DNA of 57,614 bases from Paenibacillus alvei (GCA_945881905.1 CAMCVV010000009.1:1-57614); one strand, 5' to 3'. Numbered from the stretch's first letter, positions 16,140-25,313 are shown. The notes: generated by a model not told the origin, from the sequence alone. Translations and numbers: made by a program.

Positions 16140-17057
16140 ATGAAAATAGTAACGTTTATCGTGAACGAGAAGAATCGCTTAGGAGTCAAAACGGATCGAG
16201 GTATCGTGGACATCAGTGAAGCACTGAACGTGTTCCCAACAGACGGGATAGCAACGGATGTGCATCAAGTGATTGAAGGCGGGAAGTCTGCAGTTGACGC
16301 CTTACAATCCTTCACTGAGAAAGCATTGCATGCCGATGAGGCGACGTTAGCAAGCTACCTCTTAGACGAATCACAACTTACATATGGTCCTTGTGTAACG
16401 CATCCGAACAAGATTATTTGCATAGGACTGAATTACAGGAAGCATGCAGAGGAAACGAATTCAGCGATTCCGCAATACCCGATCTTATTTAACAAATTCA
16501 ATAACACGTTAACTGGGCATGGCCATGATGTTGAGCTTCCGCGTGCTTCTGTAAAAGTCGACTATGAAGCGGAGCTCGTCATTGTCATTGGCAAAAAGGC
16601 GAAGTATGTATCACGCGAAAACGCCCTAGATCATGTGTTTGGTTATTGCAATGTCAATGATCTCTCAGCAAGAGACTTACAAATGCGCACGCAACAATGG
16701 TTGCTCGGCAAAACGTGTGACGGCTTCTCACCACTCGGGCCATATCTCGTAACAGCTGATGAAGTCGGTAACCCGAACAATCTACATGTCTCTTGTACTG
16801 TTAATGGAGAAGTACGTCAGAACTCTAATACAGCAGATATGATATTCCCTTGCGATGAAATCGTCAGCTATATCTCGCAACACTTCACGCTAGTACCAGG
16901 CGACATTATCTTGACAGGGACTCCAGAAGGTGTCGTACTGGGATTGCCTGCGGAGAAACAAGTGTATCTGAAAGATGGCGATGTGGTGACGATCGAAATC
17001 GAGAAATTAGGGAAATTAACGAATAAACTCGTGAAAGAAGCTATGACTGTATCCTAG
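16140..17057 (+). CDS. Fumarylacetoacetate hydrolase-family enzyme
   Basis: A 305-residue member of the FAH superfamily, metal-dependent enzymes that hydrolyse or decarboxylate diketo acids. Characteristic segments are KIICIGLNYRKHAEE, YEAELVIVIGKK (acidic metal ligands), CNVNDLSARDLQ and LTGTPEGVVLG. Candidate activities are 2,4-diketo-3-deoxy sugar acid hydrolase or homoprotocatechuate-pathway isomerase/decarboxylase. The SDR and IclR neighbours favour a sugar-acid or aromatic catabolic cluster. The start follows a modest GGTGGG site. The next feature is a bidirectional terminator. Confidence 0.87.
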   Translation: MKIVTFIVNEKNRLGVKTDRGIVDISEALNVFPTDGIATDVHQVIEGGKSAVDALQSFTEKALHADEATLASYLLDESQLTYGPCVTHPNKIICIGLNYRKHAEETNSAIPQYPILFNKFNNTLTGHGHDVELPRASVKVDYEAELVIVIGKKAKYVSRENALDHVFGYCNVNDLSARDLQMRTQQWLLGKTCDGFSPLGPYLVTADEVGNPNNLHVSCTVNGEVRQNSNTADMIFPCDEIVSYISQHFTLVPGDIILTGTPEGVVLGLPAEKQVYLKDGDVVTIEIEKLGKLTNKLVKEAMTVS

Positions 17058-17144
17058 TGTAGACCTCCACTGGATCTGTGAACCACATCAGGTCTGATTC
17101 GCTATCAAGCAGATGGTGCTAGAAGAATACGAACCAGAAAAAAT

Positions 17145-17196
17145 AACACTCTACATGTCGGATAGGATTCTCTATGCGATATGTAGAGTGTTTTAT
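17145..17196. terminator. Bidirectional terminator between the FAH and XRE genes
   Basis: AACACTCTACAT (17145-17156) pairs perfectly with ATGTAGAGTGTT (17181-17192). The loop holds a second small stem. A TTTT tail follows on the plus strand and an A-run precedes it, giving a T-run on the minus strand. It separates convergent genes. Confidence 0.8.
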
Positions 17197-17346
17197 GTAG
17201 GCACCTAATAGACGAGTCAAATGTTATCGAGATTGACTTAAGAGATCGTGGATGAGAGGCGCAAAGGTTATGGAGATGGGATCGATGTGAGAAGGTGTCT
17301 GAATCATTAGACGCATAATGTGCTATCGTGCAAACACATCATTCGG

Positions 17347-17760
17347 TCATTGTGAGAAATCGAGAATCCTCGCTAGCATATCGACGATCTGTAGCTTCTT
17401 ATCTCTTGATAGCGGCTTTCCTTTGTACATCAGTTCGAGCTCAACAAGCTGCTCAATATGTAGGGTGTTTTCGGGTTGAGGATATAGCGAGCTCACTTCG
17501 ATGTCCAATACATCTGCGATTTGTTTAATACGCTCTACACTGATTTTAATTTCACCAAGTTCATATCGTCTTATGGTTTTCTTGGTGACACCGATACGGT
17601 TTCCAAGCGCTTCGGCACTGAGTTTCTTGCTTTTCCTGATGCGCTGGATGTGTTCCCCGATTCGCAAGTAGAGCTCTTCGAATAAGTGTTCCAAACTAAG
17701 TTCCCCCTCGGATAGATTAGCTTCATCCATTATATCGAAGTCGAAATCTAATTGCGACAC
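17347..17760 (-). CDS. XRE-family helix-turn-helix regulator
   Basis: Up to 137 residues. An XRE/Cro-type DNA-binding domain runs from IGEHIQRIRKSKKLSAEALG through VTKKTIRRYELGEIKISVERIKQIADVLDIEVSSL, followed by a short helical tail. The start is uncertain. GTG at 17760 gives the full frame but has no ribosome site. TTG at 17694 has GAGGGGG 8 nt upstream and would give about 115 residues with the HTH intact. It faces a second small XRE gene across a 112-bp AT-rich gap, an arrangement seen in regulator pairs. Confidence 0.8.
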   Translation of the reverse strand: MSQLDFDFDIMDEANLSEGELSLEHLFEELYLRIGEHIQRIRKSKKLSAEALGNRIGVTKKTIRRYELGEIKISVERIKQIADVLDIEVSSLYPQPENTLHIEQLVELELMYKGKPLSRDKKLQIVDMLARILDFSQ

Positions 17761-17872
17761 TTTTTTTGTATAAAAGTGTATTTTTCTTATTTTTATGACG
17801 ATTGTAATAAAGAAATAATTATGGTAACTTTATAGAATCTTAATTTAGACACAAAGAAAAGGTAGTGAAATC

Positions 17873-18070
17873 ATGACCCCAAACGGTTGGACACCTAAGA
17901 CCATACGGATTCGACATCGAATAAAACAAAAGGAAGTTGCTAGCTATTTAGGAATATCTACTCAACAATATCGACGAAAAGAAACAAATCTCGTGAGGTG
18001 GTATGCCCATGAATTTTACCTGCTTGCTCAGCTGTATGATGTAGATGTGAATATGTTTTTCGGAGAATAA
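17873..18070 (+). CDS. Small XRE/Cro-like DNA-binding protein
   Basis: A 65-residue protein that is almost entirely one helix-turn-helix domain: IRIRHRIKQKEVASYLGISTQQYRRKETNLVRW and then FYLLAQLYDVDVNMFFGE, the usual XRE ending. The ribosome site AAAGGTAG lies before ATG 17873. It is divergent from the larger XRE gene at 17760. There are no other phage-like genes nearby, so it is more likely a small chromosomal regulator than a prophage remnant. Confidence 0.7.
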   Translation: MTPNGWTPKTIRIRHRIKQKEVASYLGISTQQYRRKETNLVRWYAHEFYLLAQLYDVDVNMFFGE

Positions 18071-18156
18071 GCGTGATGATCATGACATTTTTGAGCACGG
18101 AATACATAGATCGTTGAATGATGAGTAGGACGGGTTGTAGAAACTTCCACAACATA

Positions 18157-18202
18157 GATCACACGTGATCAGAATATGAAATTATGAGATCAGTGGTATA
18201 AT
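18157..18202 (+). promoter_or_regulatory. Operator-like inverted repeat and extended -10 before sbcD
   Basis: GATCAC (18157-18162) and GTGATC (18165-18170) form a perfect 6-2-6 inverted repeat. TGG-TATAAT, an extended -10, is at 18194-18202. It does not match the Bacillus LexA box, so a link to the SOS response is not supported. Confidence 0.45.
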
Positions 18203-18300
18203 TAAATAACTTACCCGAATAACAAAAGAAATGAAATCGAGATCACTTATGTCGATTCATCGGTAGGTAAGTATCCGAGACTATTCTTATGGGGGATCTG

Positions 18301-19509
18301 ATGAAATTCATTCATACAGCCGATTGGCATATCGGCAAGTCACTCAATCAAGAGTCGTTGCTTGATCAGCAGAGATATGTGCTCGATCAGATAGTCGAAG
18401 CAGTGCGTCTAGACAAACCTGCAGCGCTCATTATAGCTGGAGATTTATTCGATCATCCGCGACCATCAGCAGAAGCGATTGAATTACTTGACGCGTATTT
18501 CAATGTCATCATTCATGAAGCAGGTGTACCCATCTTGGCGATTAGTGGCAATCACGATGGTGCTGAGTTTTTGAATTTCGGCAGTGCTTTCATGCGCCGA
18601 AGCGGACTATTCATGATGACTCAAGTTGAACAAATGTTCCAACCGATTGAGATACAAGATGAATTCGGTACTGTACAATTCTTCATGCTTCCATTCATGA
18701 CGCCAGTTGCCATAAGATCTTATTTCACACAAACCGATCCGGCCTTCGATCCTGAATCGATCAAGGATTACAATCAAGCGATGGCAGCTGTGACTTCGAA
18801 GATTAATATAATCAAGAATCCACAAGCTCGTCATGTGATCGTCGCGCATGGCTTTATCATGAAAACCAGTCATCACTTGGCACATACGCCTCACGTACAA
18901 CAACAATATGCACAAGAAAGAGAAGGAGAACGTCTCATCACTGTGGGAGGAACAGAATATATCTATGCCCATCATTTCTTGCCATTCCACTACGTGGCAC
19001 TGGGTCACTTGCATGGCGCACATTCCGTTCAAGCTGAGCGTATTCGCTATGCAGGATCGATCTATAAATATTCGCGATCTGAAGCGATGCAAGCCAAAAG
19101 TTACACAGTTGTAAATCTAGATGACCAAGGACAAGTCACTGTTGACAAAAAACCATTGATGTTGAAAAACGATGTTCGTGAAGTCAAGTTAAAGCCTGAA
19201 GATGTGCATCACGAGTTATATTCCCAGGATTATGTATTTGTGCGAGTCGATACCGACGTGATTACTCCCCACTTGTATCAACGGGTCAAAACTGTTTTTC
19301 CTAATGCTTTGGAAATCGGGCGTTATTTCGATGCGATGGAAACGATGGACTTAATAGACAAGCTAGATGGGCATGCTGAGAAAAGTGAGATCGATCATTT
19401 GAAAGATTTCTTTCAACACCATACAGCCAAAGAGATCTCTCTAGAACAATTGCACCTATTTGAACAATCGTGGCAAAAGGTGACAAAGCAAGGAGGGAAT
19501 CTCGTATGA
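18301..19509 (+). CDS. sbcD: Exonuclease subunit SbcD (Mre11 type)
   Basis: A 402-residue nuclease subunit that with SbcC opens hairpins and trims DNA ends during repair. Phosphoesterase motifs are complete: DWHIGKS (Asp8, His10), GDLFDH (47-52), SGNHDG (82-87), VAHGF and GHLHGAH. The start MKFIHTADWH is standard for the family, with GGGGGA close upstream; an ATG 12 nt earlier is also in frame. The stop overlaps the sbcC start (ATGA), so the two are translationally coupled. Confidence 0.95.
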   Translation: MKFIHTADWHIGKSLNQESLLDQQRYVLDQIVEAVRLDKPAALIIAGDLFDHPRPSAEAIELLDAYFNVIIHEAGVPILAISGNHDGAEFLNFGSAFMRRSGLFMMTQVEQMFQPIEIQDEFGTVQFFMLPFMTPVAIRSYFTQTDPAFDPESIKDYNQAMAAVTSKINIIKNPQARHVIVAHGFIMKTSHHLAHTPHVQQQYAQEREGERLITVGGTEYIYAHHFLPFHYVALGHLHGAHSVQAERIRYAGSIYKYSRSEAMQAKSYTVVNLDDQGQVTVDKKPLMLKNDVREVKLKPEDVHHELYSQDYVFVRVDTDVITPHLYQRVKTVFPNALEIGRYFDAMETMDLIDKLDGHAEKSEIDHLKDFFQHHTAKEISLEQLHLFEQSWQKVTKQGGNLV

Positions 19510-22322
19510 GACCATTAAAACTCTCATTCACGGCATTTGGTTCTTATTTACATTCCACGTCGATCTCGTTTGCTGACTTGAACACACATCATTTATTCGT
19601 CATTTCCGGTCCAACCGGTGCAGGTAAATCTACGCTGTATGATGCGATTACGTATGCGCTCTTCGGACAAGGAAATGGGAAAGGACGAATCCATGATCGC
19701 ATCGATTTGCGTAATCAAATGGCTGACAATAAAACAAAAACGTCAGTTGAACTCGAATTTGAATACAAAAGCAAAGTGTATCGCGTGAAGCGAGAATTCA
19801 ATTATCATGGTGACTCAGATCAATGTGAATTCCAATGGTTACAGCAGGGTTTATGGCAAGACATCGTTGTCGAGAATAGCCGTATGACTTCATATAATAA
19901 AAAAATACAAGAAGTACTAGGTATTACAGCGGAACAATTCAGACAAATTGTTATTTTGCCACAAGGGGAATATGAAGAGTTCTTAACTTCAGATTCCAAT
20001 GATAAGATGGGTGTCTTGCGCTCTATCTTTGCTACAGATCGATTGAATCTAGTGGTAGATGACTTGAGACAACATGTGAAACAATTGAATGAACAGATCA
20101 AACAATATCAACATGCCAAAGATACGATCTTAGCGCTTTGGCGCACGAATTTTGGTAACAAACCACATACTGCAACGCACCAGGTGCTATTGCACGGTAG
20201 GCCGTTGGACGAACAGTTACTTACAGCAGTCCAGTCTGATTTGCAACAGTTTCATGCGGATCAGTCACACATAGATAATGATTTACGCACCATCGAAGAA
20301 CAGATCAAACAATGGACTCAAGATATTCAGCGTTATGCTTTGCAAAATCAACACATGAAGGAATACCAGCAAGCATCGACAAGATTCATGGAACTGCAAG
20401 TGCAAGCACCTCATATGGAACAATTATCTGTACAGATTCAGCTCACACAAGCGGTGCGCCCATTACTGTCTCAAGAGCAAGCTCTAAGTAGTCAACAATC
20501 TCTAAGATCGTCCAATGAACATAAACTACAAGAAGCCAAGGGATTACTGCTTGAAGTGGAGAAGCGCTATCTAGAAAATGAGAAACTCCAACGAGAAGTC
20601 GAACAATGGGATGCAGAGAATCGTGATAACGTAGCTGCTCAATTCATCTTGGATCAACACCAGGAATCGATTGGACATATGGAGAAATTGGAAATCGACA
20701 TGAAGGGACTCACATCAAGGATTACCCAAGCTGAGCAAGAAGAGAAACAGATGAACGTAGAACTGAATGAAATGGAACACAAGCGCGAAATATTCACTCA
20801 AGAGCAGCAATCCGCTCAGCAACACATGCAGGTCGTCTTGTATATCTTGAGAAAATTACAAGCTACCTATAGTCGAAAACTAGATGCATTACAGCACAAC
20901 TTCACACAGTCGCAAGAGGATAAAGAGCTCATTCGAACGATATACGATGAATTCATCACGAGTTATCAGCAAGATCTGCATCAACTTCAATTATTTGGCC
21001 AGTGGGATCAAGATCAGATACAATCCAAGGTACACGAACTCATGCAGCAATCAAACCAAGAAGGCAAGAATATATCGGATACACCGCTATCGCAACAACT
21101 GCTGATTCTTCAAGATTCGATAGAAACCGTGAGCAAACAGCTTCAAGAGGTGAAGGAAGACATCATCATGAATAGAAATCAAATGATGATTAAGCAAGAG
21201 CAATACCAGCAACACATCACTAAGCTAACTGAATTGTTAGAAAGTAGTCAACCGACGGTAGCGCTTTATCAACAGAAGCAACGTAACTTAACGCAAAGAA
21301 TCACGTCAATCACGAATCAAATCCAGATCTTAAACAAACAAATTGAACTTCAAACACTTGGTTTTGAGAAACAAAAAAACACCGTACAGATTCTTCAAAA
21401 TCAAAGTGAAGAGATGACAAAACAAGTGAAATGGGAGCAAGATCAGTTCGATCTGCAACTCAGTCAATCCGTATTTATCGACAAGGATGCGTATCTCGAT
21501 GCACGAAACAATTTGCCACAATTAGATCACTCGGTGAACACCCTCGCCACATTTAACGCAGATAGGGATTTAACAGCAGAAACCATGTCGACTTTATCGA
21601 AGGTATTGAATGGTCAATTACAAATGATAGATCTCGAACCACTGCAAAAACAATTAGAAGAACAGCAACTCATCCAAAGAGATGCTTCGATATCACTAGG
21701 CAGTTTACGTGAAATGATCCAAAATGTAACTACACAATACATACAATTCCAAGACAATGTAGCTCAATCGATTGAGCAAGACCAACAATTAATCCCAGCA
21801 CAAGAGCTACTCGACGTATTGCGCGGAGGCACTCGACAAATATCGTTTGAAAATCATATGCTCACATATCATTTCAAAGAAATATTAGGATTTGCCAATC
21901 AGCGGCTGATGCATATGGTGAATAACCGATATGAGCTCAAACTGAAAGACGAACTCGGGAAAAATACAGAAGCGCTCGATCTCTATGTGTTCGACCACCA
22001 AACAGGTCAAACAAGGCCAGTCCAAACGTTATCCGGAGGAGAGAAATTCATGGCTTCTCTTGCACTTGGCTTAGGAGCAGCGGATTCGATTCAGTCGAAT
22101 CGAGGTGGTGTGGAAATGAATATGATGTTCATTGATGAAGGATTCGGCACCTTAGATGTGGATCGATTAGAAGATGCAATTCGCGTATTGCATGAGATAT
22201 CTACAGATCGCTTGGTAGGCGTCATCTCCCATCGCAGTGAGTTGAAGGACCAAATTGCTGCACGCATTGAAGTCACCAATCGAGATGGCATAAGTTCCTT
22301 AATCGTCCAAGTACATGACTGA
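19506..22322 (+). CDS. sbcC: Exonuclease ATPase subunit SbcC lacking a Cys zinc hook
   Basis: A 938-residue SMC-like ATPase partner of SbcD. The N-terminal Walker A is GPTGAGKS (35-42) with the Q-loop segment LPQGEYEEFL. Long Gln/Glu/Lys-rich coiled coils occupy roughly 180-780, and the C-terminal head has LSGGEKFMASLALG (about 842) and MMFIDEGFGTLD (about 872). Most SbcC/Rad50 proteins carry a CxxC zinc hook at the coil tip. Here the only cysteine in the protein is Cys107, in the head, so the hook is absent and dimerisation must differ. ATG 19506 follows GGAGGG and overlaps the sbcD stop. Confidence 0.93.
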   Translation: MRPLKLSFTAFGSYLHSTSISFADLNTHHLFVISGPTGAGKSTLYDAITYALFGQGNGKGRIHDRIDLRNQMADNKTKTSVELEFEYKSKVYRVKREFNYHGDSDQCEFQWLQQGLWQDIVVENSRMTSYNKKIQEVLGITAEQFRQIVILPQGEYEEFLTSDSNDKMGVLRSIFATDRLNLVVDDLRQHVKQLNEQIKQYQHAKDTILALWRTNFGNKPHTATHQVLLHGRPLDEQLLTAVQSDLQQFHADQSHIDNDLRTIEEQIKQWTQDIQRYALQNQHMKEYQQASTRFMELQVQAPHMEQLSVQIQLTQAVRPLLSQEQALSSQQSLRSSNEHKLQEAKGLLLEVEKRYLENEKLQREVEQWDAENRDNVAAQFILDQHQESIGHMEKLEIDMKGLTSRITQAEQEEKQMNVELNEMEHKREIFTQEQQSAQQHMQVVLYILRKLQATYSRKLDALQHNFTQSQEDKELIRTIYDEFITSYQQDLHQLQLFGQWDQDQIQSKVHELMQQSNQEGKNISDTPLSQQLLILQDSIETVSKQLQEVKEDIIMNRNQMMIKQEQYQQHITKLTELLESSQPTVALYQQKQRNLTQRITSITNQIQILNKQIELQTLGFEKQKNTVQILQNQSEEMTKQVKWEQDQFDLQLSQSVFIDKDAYLDARNNLPQLDHSVNTLATFNADRDLTAETMSTLSKVLNGQLQMIDLEPLQKQLEEQQLIQRDASISLGSLREMIQNVTTQYIQFQDNVAQSIEQDQQLIPAQELLDVLRGGTRQISFENHMLTYHFKEILGFANQRLMHMVNNRYELKLKDELGKNTEALDLYVFDHQTGQTRPVQTLSGGEKFMASLALGLGAADSIQSNRGGVEMNMMFIDEGFGTLDVDRLEDAIRVLHEISTDRLVGVISHRSELKDQIAARIEVTNRDGISSLIVQVHD

Positions 22323-22410
22323 GGTAAAGTGTGATGATTCGAACAATAATCATGGATTACTAACGCTAGTGGTCGCTTGTATTCGCAATTAAGGCCTGAG
22401 CGCAGGAAAT

Positions 22411-22472
22411 TTGAAGCAACGTATTCTATCTGTTATGCTAAATCTACGATCGCATGTCGAAACATTCGACAT
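22411..22472 (+). promoter_or_regulatory. Promoter with perfect 8-3-8 operator before the pirin gene
   Basis: TTGAAG (22411-22416) and TATGCT (22434-22439, preceded by TG) are 17 bp apart. From about +8, ATGTCGAA (22454-22461) and TTCGACAT (22465-22472) form a perfect inverted repeat around ACA. The geometry is that of a repressor site blocking early transcription; the regulator is unknown. Confidence 0.6.
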
Positions 22473-22499
22473 CCACTATATCCAACGAGGTGACAAATC

Positions 22500-23237
22500 A
22501 TGATAAAATTATTTCCTGGGAAATCCAGATTCCAAGCGAATCATGGCTGGTTACAAAGTAATTTCAGTTTTTCTTTTTCGGATTATTATGATCCGGATAA
22601 TATGAACTTCGGGGCATTGCGCGTCTTAAATGATGACTTCGTCGAAGGTAACAGAGGCTTCGGATCACATCCACATCGAGAGATGGAGATTGTATCGATT
22701 GTGCTCAGTGGCGCATTGAAACATGAAGATAGCACAGGGCATGCATCGACTACGCGATTTGGCAGTGTGCAACGAATGTCCGCGGGAACAGGCATCATTC
22801 ACTCAGAAGTGAATCCGCAGGACGATATAGTGAACTTCCTGCAGCTGTGGTTCACACCTCAAGCCAAAGGCGTCGCGCCTTCTTATGAAGCGACACATTA
22901 TGATCCTGCGAAGATGAAGAACACATTACTGCCGATCGTATCGCATCAATCCGCTCAACAAGTGGCTCACATTCATCAGGACTTGACGATATATGTATCG
23001 AAGCTCGAACCTGCTCGAGAAATGACATTCACGCAACCAGAAGGACGAAGAATATTCGTATTCGTCATTGAAGGCGCATTGACTTTGAATCATCAAGAAC
23101 ATCTGTCAACAAGAGATTCCGCTCGTATTACAGAAGTCAGTCAGTTGACCCTCACAGCTACAGCTAGTGAAGGTTCTAAGAATGAATCAGGAACACACGC
23201 TGTTGACACTTTTTTCATGTTGATTGATTTACCTTAA
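22500..23237 (+). CDS. Pirin-family (YhhW-like) cupin protein
   Basis: A 245-residue double-cupin protein of the bacterial pirin/YhhW type; some members oxidise quercetin or sense redox. The N-terminal cupin has the metal-site signature GFGSHPHREMEI (two His and a Glu) and SAGTGIIHSE (third His), so metal binding should be intact. The C-terminal cupin is degenerate, as usual. The ribosome site is CGAGGTGA before ATG 22500. It is monocistronic, with a terminator at 23405. The perfect operator in its leader suggests control by an unlinked repressor. Confidence 0.9.
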   Translation: MIKLFPGKSRFQANHGWLQSNFSFSFSDYYDPDNMNFGALRVLNDDFVEGNRGFGSHPHREMEIVSIVLSGALKHEDSTGHASTTRFGSVQRMSAGTGIIHSEVNPQDDIVNFLQLWFTPQAKGVAPSYEATHYDPAKMKNTLLPIVSHQSAQQVAHIHQDLTIYVSKLEPAREMTFTQPEGRRIFVFVIEGALTLNHQEHLSTRDSARITEVSQLTLTATASEGSKNESGTHAVDTFFMLIDLP

Positions 23238-23404
23238 AGGGTATCCTTGTCTGATTCAATCAATCCGGTAAATGATCTGGGGCGTCAACACTTCTTGAGG
23301 CCATCTACAGCTTCACGTTGAATAAGCGATAACGCAGAACGTACCTGTATGTGAGCAGATAAGCAGGTCGAACGATCATTCGGTGTTGATCGTCTAAGTG
23401 TCCC

Positions 23405-23449
23405 AAAACGTCTCGATAGTGCCATGATGTGGGCTATCGAGACGTTTTT
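23405..23449 (+). terminator. Strong terminator downstream of the pirin gene
   Basis: AAAACGTCTCGATAG (23405-23419) pairs over 15 bp with 23434-23448, around a 14-nt loop, followed by T residues. It lies 168 nt after the stop, so the transcript would have a long 3' tail. Confidence 0.85.
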
Positions 23450-23573
23450 GTCATCCAACCAGGAGATGATCGTCGTCTCGACTTTACACTAAAATGACAT
23501 AAACAATGGAGATATATGAGCTGAAATCACGCTCAAAATCGCCGGAATAGTCTATCTAAAAACCAAAATGGCA

Positions 23574-23618
23574 ATATCTCGACGATATATTGACGTGTTT
23601 ATTTTCGCATGATAATAT
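23574..23618 (+). promoter_or_regulatory. Promoter of the sulfate transporter operon
   Basis: TTGACG (23590-23595) and TAATAT (23613-23618) are separated by 17 bp. The inverted repeat ATATC-TCGAC-GATAT (23574-23588) abuts the -35 and could be a regulator site. No S-box riboswitch features are present. Confidence 0.55.
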
Positions 23619-23682
23619 TTTGTTTATTAATGCCGAGTAAATAGATAGGGATTAAATGTTTCATGTATAGGAGAGATTGAAG

Positions 23683-24489
23683 ATGGATCGATCAGTGTTC
23701 CGCTATGCGTTACGGTCATGTTTGATAGGTTATCTACTTGTGCTGATTGTATTACCCATTAGTGTCATTTATATGAAGGGATTCTCACTTGGTTGGGATG
23801 CTTTCATCTATGAGATTTTTGATGATATTGCGTATGAAACTATTGTACTTACAGTTAAACTCGGCGTGTTAACAACCATAATTCAATTATTTGTGGGAAC
23901 CATCGTCGCATATACACTGGTACGTTACCGATTTGTAGGAAGGGGCATTTTGAATAGTCTTGTTGATTTACCGTTCGCTCTCCCCACAGCGGTGTCAGGA
24001 GTGATCTTATTGACGATGTTCAGTCCGAATAGTCCGATGGGGTCGTTTTTAAAAAGCATCCACGTGGAATTGCTATTTAATGAATATGCGATTGTGATAG
24101 GTATGTTTTTCGTGACGTTCCCTTTCGTTGTTCGTGCCGTTCAGCCTTTATTAGAGCAGATTAATACTGAAGAAGAGGAAGCGAGCCTCTTGTTAGGAGC
24201 TAGCCCGGGGACGACGTTTCGACGAGTTATTCTCCCCGTGATTTTACCAGGCATATTGTCAGGTGGCATGTTAGCTTTATCTAGAGCATTAGCAGAATTC
24301 GGTGTGATCGCACTGATTTCTGGCAATCTTCCTATGGAAACCTTGGTTTCATCGGTGTATATTTTTTCGGAAATTGAATCCTTTAATCCAGTCGCTGCTT
24401 CAGCGGTTTCCATTCTTTTACTTACACTTTCGTTCCTCATTTTATGGATGGTCCACTTTATTCAAAGAAGAGGGGCAAGATACGTATGA
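23683..24489 (+). CDS. cysT: Sulfate ABC transporter permease CysT
   Basis: A 268-residue membrane subunit with about six helices. It carries the ATPase-contact loop EEEEASLLLGASPGTTFRRVILP and the FALPTAVSGVILL segment typical of CysT/CysU. With CysW it forms the channel for sulfate or thiosulfate. ATG 23683 is preferred because AGGAGAG lies 7 nt upstream; a TTG two codons earlier is too close to that site. The stop overlaps cysW (ATGA). Confidence 0.92.
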   Translation: MDRSVFRYALRSCLIGYLLVLIVLPISVIYMKGFSLGWDAFIYEIFDDIAYETIVLTVKLGVLTTIIQLFVGTIVAYTLVRYRFVGRGILNSLVDLPFALPTAVSGVILLTMFSPNSPMGSFLKSIHVELLFNEYAIVIGMFFVTFPFVVRAVQPLLEQINTEEEEASLLLGASPGTTFRRVILPVILPGILSGGMLALSRALAEFGVIALISGNLPMETLVSSVYIFSEIESFNPVAASAVSILLLTLSFLILWMVHFIQRRGARYV

Positions 24490-25313
24490 GACAAGCTAAT
24501 GTATGTTTTACGTGGTTGATCATGGCTCTTGTCATCTTGCTCCCACTCGGTTATGTTACGTTCGCGTCCTTTGAACAAGGTTGGTCTGGGTTTTACGAAT
24601 CGATCACACGAACTGAAGCACTCCATGCGTTCAAAACCTCGTTCATCATTGTTGCCATTGTAACAGTGTTAAATGTGATTGTAGGGGTATACCTCTCACT
24701 TGAGCTTGTAAGAGGAAGGTGGTTATCAAAGTGGATCAAGCCATTCGTCAATGCGATGGTTGATTTGCCTTTCGCAGTCTCTCCCGTCATTGGTGGATTA
24801 ATGATTATCTTGTTATTTGGGCCTGAGACGATACTGGGCACATTTTTCCAGACGATGGGAATCGATATTGTATTTGCATTACCTGGGATGGTGATGGCGA
24901 CTCTCTTCGTTACCTTCCCCTTTGTAGTTAGGGAAGTGGCTCCTGTTCTCGAGGAAATCGGAAACGATGCTGAAGAAGCATCTCGTATGCTTGGAGCTTC
25001 TCCGCAACGAACATTTTGGAAGATTACCTTTCCAACGATTCAATGGGCTGTTTTTTATGGAGGGGTGTTAACCATTGCGCGAGCGCTTGGTGAATTCGGA
25101 GCTGTCCTCGTCGTATCGGGTAATATCATCAATCAAACGCAAACTGCAACAACACTCGTGTACCAAGATGCAGATAACTTCAACTTAATCGGAGCGAACA
25201 GCATTGCTCTGGTTCTTGGACTCATTTCTGTAGCGATATTGCTTATTCTGCAAGGGATTAAGCATAGAAGGGAGGTTCACTTAAATGGACATTCAAGTCA
25301 AAAACCTGCATAA
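24486..25313 (+). CDS. cysW: Sulfate ABC transporter permease CysW
   Basis: A 275-residue second permease, homologous to CysT, with the coupling loop NDAEEASRMLGASPQRTFWKITFPT and ARALGEFGAVLVVSGN, a segment typical of CysW. ATG 24486 overlaps the cysT stop and follows GAGGGGC. Its 3' end overlaps the start of cysA by 29 nt in another frame, so cysT, cysW and cysA are tightly coupled. Confidence 0.92.
   Translation: MRQANVCFTWLIMALVILLPLGYVTFASFEQGWSGFYESITRTEALHAFKTSFIIVAIVTVLNVIVGVYLSLELVRGRWLSKWIKPFVNAMVDLPFAVSPVIGGLMIILLFGPETILGTFFQTMGIDIVFALPGMVMATLFVTFPFVVREVAPVLEEIGNDAEEASRMLGASPQRTFWKITFPTIQWAVFYGGVLTIARALGEFGAVLVVSGNIINQTQTATTLVYQDADNFNLIGANSIALVLGLISVAILLILQGIKHRREVHLNGHSSQKPA

Larger units (their letters stand above)
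23238..23682. other. Intergenic region between the pirin gene and cysT
   Basis: This 445-bp stretch contains the strong hairpin at 23405-23449 and the cysT promoter region at 23574-23618. No gene-like frame was seen. Confidence 0.6.

Noticed and set aside
18157-18170. LexA/SOS box controlling sbcDC
   Set aside because: The palindrome GATCAC-AC-GTGATC does not fit the Bacillus LexA pattern of CGAAC and GTTCG arms.
18607-19092. 161-codon minus-strand frame opposite sbcD
   Set aside because: Antisense to intact nuclease motifs of SbcD, with no ribosome site.
23500-23682. S-box (SAM) riboswitch before the sulfate transporter
   Set aside because: The expected conserved core and terminator are absent; only a simple promoter and a short inverted repeat are seen.
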